Of a stretch of 64,000 nucleotides of DNA, positions 62,154 through 64,000 are shown one piece after another. Source of the stretch: Companilactobacillus allii (GTDB lineage: Bacteria; Bacillota; Bacilli; Lactobacillales; Lactobacillaceae); NCBI RefSeq assembly GCF_001971585.1, contig NZ_CP019323.1, positions 1,230,053 to 1,294,052 on the forward strand, in the 5' to 3' direction. The notes beneath the pieces were generated by a model. The model saw only the letters and a list, made by a program, of their open reading frames with translations, had not been told where the DNA came from and ran no database searches. Each line of letters opens with the position of its first letter. The first letter of the stretch is position 1. The translations under genes and the position numbers were made by a program.

Positions 62154-63593
62154 TTAATATGCCCGAGCAATCCAAACTGTATATTTAGCAGGTTTACCAC
62201 TGACAATATCAATCTTTTTTTCTATTGGTGGATTGAAGGGGATGTTTCTAGTCGTGAATCCAGTTTCTTCTTTTATTTTAGCCTCTGTCTCAGCTGTACC
62301 ATCCCATCCGATTAAAATAAATCCAGGTGTATTATTTTCTTCTTTCTTTTTTTCAATATGTTTTTTAAGATCTTCTAGCGTATCGATATTATAATATTCG
62401 TTTTCTTTATTGCGTTTGCGAGCTGATTCTAATAAACGTTTTTGCATTAATTTTAGTTGATTGGAAATATAATCTTCAATTTCTAGGATAGGTGTAGTTT
62501 CTTTATCATTCAAATCACGCAATTTAATAGTTACTTGATTATTTTCAAGGTCTCTTGGTCCGAATTCAATACGAATAGGTACTCCTTTTGATTCCCAATC
62601 ATTGAACTTGAAACCAGGTGAAGAATCAGAGTCGTCTAATTGTACCCTAATATTCTTATCCTTGAGTTTTTGCTCAATATTGTTCAATTGTTCTATAATT
62701 TTAGGATTCTTTTGCCATGGGCCTACGGGAACTAATATAACTTGTGTTGGTGCAATTGCAGGGGGTAATACAAGTCCTTTTTCATCACCATGTTCCATTA
62801 TCATTGCACCTATTAATCTGGTTGAACTTCCCCATGATGTTGTGAATACATATTTATGTTTGTTATCTTTATCAAGAAACTTAATATTAAATGATTTCGC
62901 AAAATTATTACCTAAGTAATGTGAGGTACCGGCTTGAACTGCTTTACCATCTCTCATCATTGATTCAATAGAGTAAGTATCAACAGCTCCAGCAAAACGT
63001 TCTGAAGGAGTCTTTTGACCTTTATAAGCAGGTATGGCCAAAAAATTTTCGATTAAATCTGCATAGGCATCTAGAACATTCATAGTTCTATTACGAGCAT
63101 CCTCTTCACTTGCATGTGCAGTATGTCCTTCTTGCCATAAAAATTCAGATGTTCTTAGAAATGGGATAGTTTTTTTCTCCCAACGAAAGACGTTAGCCCA
63201 TTGATTAACCTCATATGGTAGATCACGATATGATTGGATCCAATCGCTGAAGGAAGAACCGATTATTGTTTCAGATGTTGGACGTAGTGCAAGTGGTTCC
63301 TCAAGCTTTTCATCACCGACTTGAGTTACCCAAGGTAATTCCGGAGCAAAGCCCTTAATATGGTCTGCTTCTTTTTCAAAGAAATGTTTAGGGATAAGTA
63401 GTGGGAAATAGGAGTTTCTAATTTTCTGTGTTTCTAGATACTTATTGAACTGCTTTTGAATTCTTTCCCATAGTTCATAACCATCTGGTTTAAAGATAAT
63501 ACATCCGCGAACTGGAGAGTATGACATAAGATCAGCATTTTGAATAGTTCTCAAATACCATTTTGAAAAATCTTCTTTTTGTAAGTTTGACAT
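62154..63593 (-). CDS. proS: Prolyl-tRNA synthetase, archaeal/eukaryotic-type (ProS type 3)
   Basis: 479 residues. Class II motifs: motif 2 VFRWEKKTIPFLRTSEFLWQ, motif 3 region, and LALRPTSETIIGSSFSDWI. It lacks the long insertion domain of the usual bacterial enzyme (about 570 residues) and has the archaeal-type C-terminal extension ending KPAKYTVWIARAY. Lactobacilli usually carry the bacterial type, so this may be a second or acquired copy. A T-box leader with a proline specifier controls it. AGGAGG precedes the ATG. Confidence 0.9.
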   Translation of the reverse strand: MSNLQKEDFSKWYLRTIQNADLMSYSPVRGCIIFKPDGYELWERIQKQFNKYLETQKIRNSYFPLLIPKHFFEKEADHIKGFAPELPWVTQVGDEKLEEPLALRPTSETIIGSSFSDWIQSYRDLPYEVNQWANVFRWEKKTIPFLRTSEFLWQEGHTAHASEEDARNRTMNVLDAYADLIENFLAIPAYKGQKTPSERFAGAVDTYSIESMMRDGKAVQAGTSHYLGNNFAKSFNIKFLDKDNKHKYVFTTSWGSSTRLIGAMIMEHGDEKGLVLPPAIAPTQVILVPVGPWQKNPKIIEQLNNIEQKLKDKNIRVQLDDSDSSPGFKFNDWESKGVPIRIEFGPRDLENNQVTIKLRDLNDKETTPILEIEDYISNQLKLMQKRLLESARKRNKENEYYNIDTLEDLKKHIEKKKEENNTPGFILIGWDGTAETEAKIKEETGFTTRNIPFNPPIEKKIDIVSGKPAKYTVWIARAY

Positions 63594-63620
63594 TGTGCAA
63601 CCTCCTAATTTTTTGAAAAT

Positions 63621-63846
63621 AAAAAAACTGCCTCATCCATAAAAGGACGAAACAGTTTTCCGTGGTACCACCTTAATTAATCTTAATATAAAGATTCACT
63701 CAAATCGATAACGCTGAAACGCGTACCATCATTGCAATGGTAAAAATCATCTAGTAGGTTCGTAATTGATGTCAATACTTGTATTTCAGCTAACAACAAG
63801 TTCTCTGCAATTGATCAGATTACTATTAATCCAGATGTATATTCTC
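63621..63846 (-). ncRNA. T-box leader, proline specific
   Basis: Read on the minus strand: Stem I, a specifier loop GAACCTACTAG with CCU (Pro; 63756-63758) followed by A, the T-box sequence AAGGTGGTACCACG (63660-63673), then a terminator stem AAAACTG/CAGTTTT with seven T (63621-63660). Uncharged tRNA-Pro should stabilise the antiterminator and induce the synthetase. Confidence 0.88.
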
Positions 63847-63852
63847 AAGGGT

Positions 63853-63881
63853 ATAATATAAAGAATTTAATATTTTGTCAA
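63853..63881 (-). promoter_or_regulatory. Promoter of the T-box/proS transcript
   Basis: TTGACA (63881-63876) and TATTAT (63858-63853) on the minus strand, 17-bp spacer. Confidence 0.8.
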
Positions 63882-63930
63882 GGTATTAATTATGGAAAAT
63901 TTTGTTATTTAGTTTAACAATTTCATTCAC

Positions 63931-63973
63931 AAAAAGAGACTATATCAAGTACTTCTGACATAGTCCCTTCTTT
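63931..63973 (-). terminator. Terminator of a leftward gene beyond the right edge
   Basis: On the minus strand AAGGGACTAT and ATAGTCTCTT form a stem followed by TTTT. The gene it serves lies outside the window. Confidence 0.6.
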
Positions 63974-64000
63974 AATTTTTAGTTTTGAATTGTTTTTAAC

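Overview
The window is a low-GC Firmicutes chromosome segment, most likely from the Lactobacillaceae (a Companilactobacillus-like species is my inference). The reasons are AT-rich DNA with purine-rich Shine-Dalgarno sites and frequent TTG/GTG starts, SLAP-domain surface proteins, a mevalonate operon, water-forming NADH oxidases, the DUF3290/DUF421 pair, PepI/DtpT/PepD peptide metabolism, CcpA-type cre sites and T-box and Mn2+ riboswitch leaders. There is no phage, insertion sequence, CRISPR array or rRNA.

Layout. 0-13.5 kb: the 3' end of rlmD; an AgrC/AgrA-like two-component pair split by a divergent XRE gene whose promoter carries 21-bp-spaced LytTR repeats; a DUF915 hydrolase with an orphan EIIC-like membrane protein; an amino-acid permease; an oxidoreductase plus DEAD-box helicase; tRNA-Arg(CCU); a lipoprotein; and a large membrane protein divergent from a thioesterase across a 22-bp inverted repeat. 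13.5-30.5 kb: DUF3290/DUF421, a multicopper oxidase, a Doc-type toxin-antitoxin pair, a c-di-GMP set (two GGDEF, one EAL), two paralogous NADH oxidases, a Mn2+-riboswitch-controlled P-type ATPase, an SLAP-anchored amidase and class II aldolase. 30.5-43.4 kb: envelope and housekeeping genes (wecB, galU, map, flavodoxin, GtrA), the mevalonate operon (thiolase-mvaA-mvaS), a promoter-to-terminator ~400-nt structured RNA candidate, two SLAP proteins, palindromic repeats and a nucleoside deoxyribosyltransferase.

43.9-55.6 kb holds the most unusual content: one co-directional run of 14 genes, many touching or overlapping. In order: DsrE-like protein, secreted YnjE-like double rhodanese, secreted cysteine-rich YdjY-like protein, two TVP38/VTT membrane proteins, a YnjB-C-D-like ABC importer (binding lipoprotein, two permeases, ATPase), a TIGR04283-type glycosyltransferase, an APH/choline-kinase-like protein, a TIGR04282/DUF2064 transferase, a nucleoside hydrolase, a small membrane protein and a single-domain rhodanese. 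It is a Gram-positive counterpart of the poorly understood E. coli ydjXYZ-ynjABCDEF locus, joined to a sugar/phosphate transfer module. I infer uptake plus sulfur- or selenium-linked modification of an unknown substrate; nothing in the sequence fixes the substrate.

55.7-64 kb: a cre-preceded peptide-use operon (pepI, POT transporter, M24 Pro-peptidase, C69 dipeptidase), a DUF318-type permease, and an archaeal-type prolyl-tRNA synthetase behind a proline T-box.
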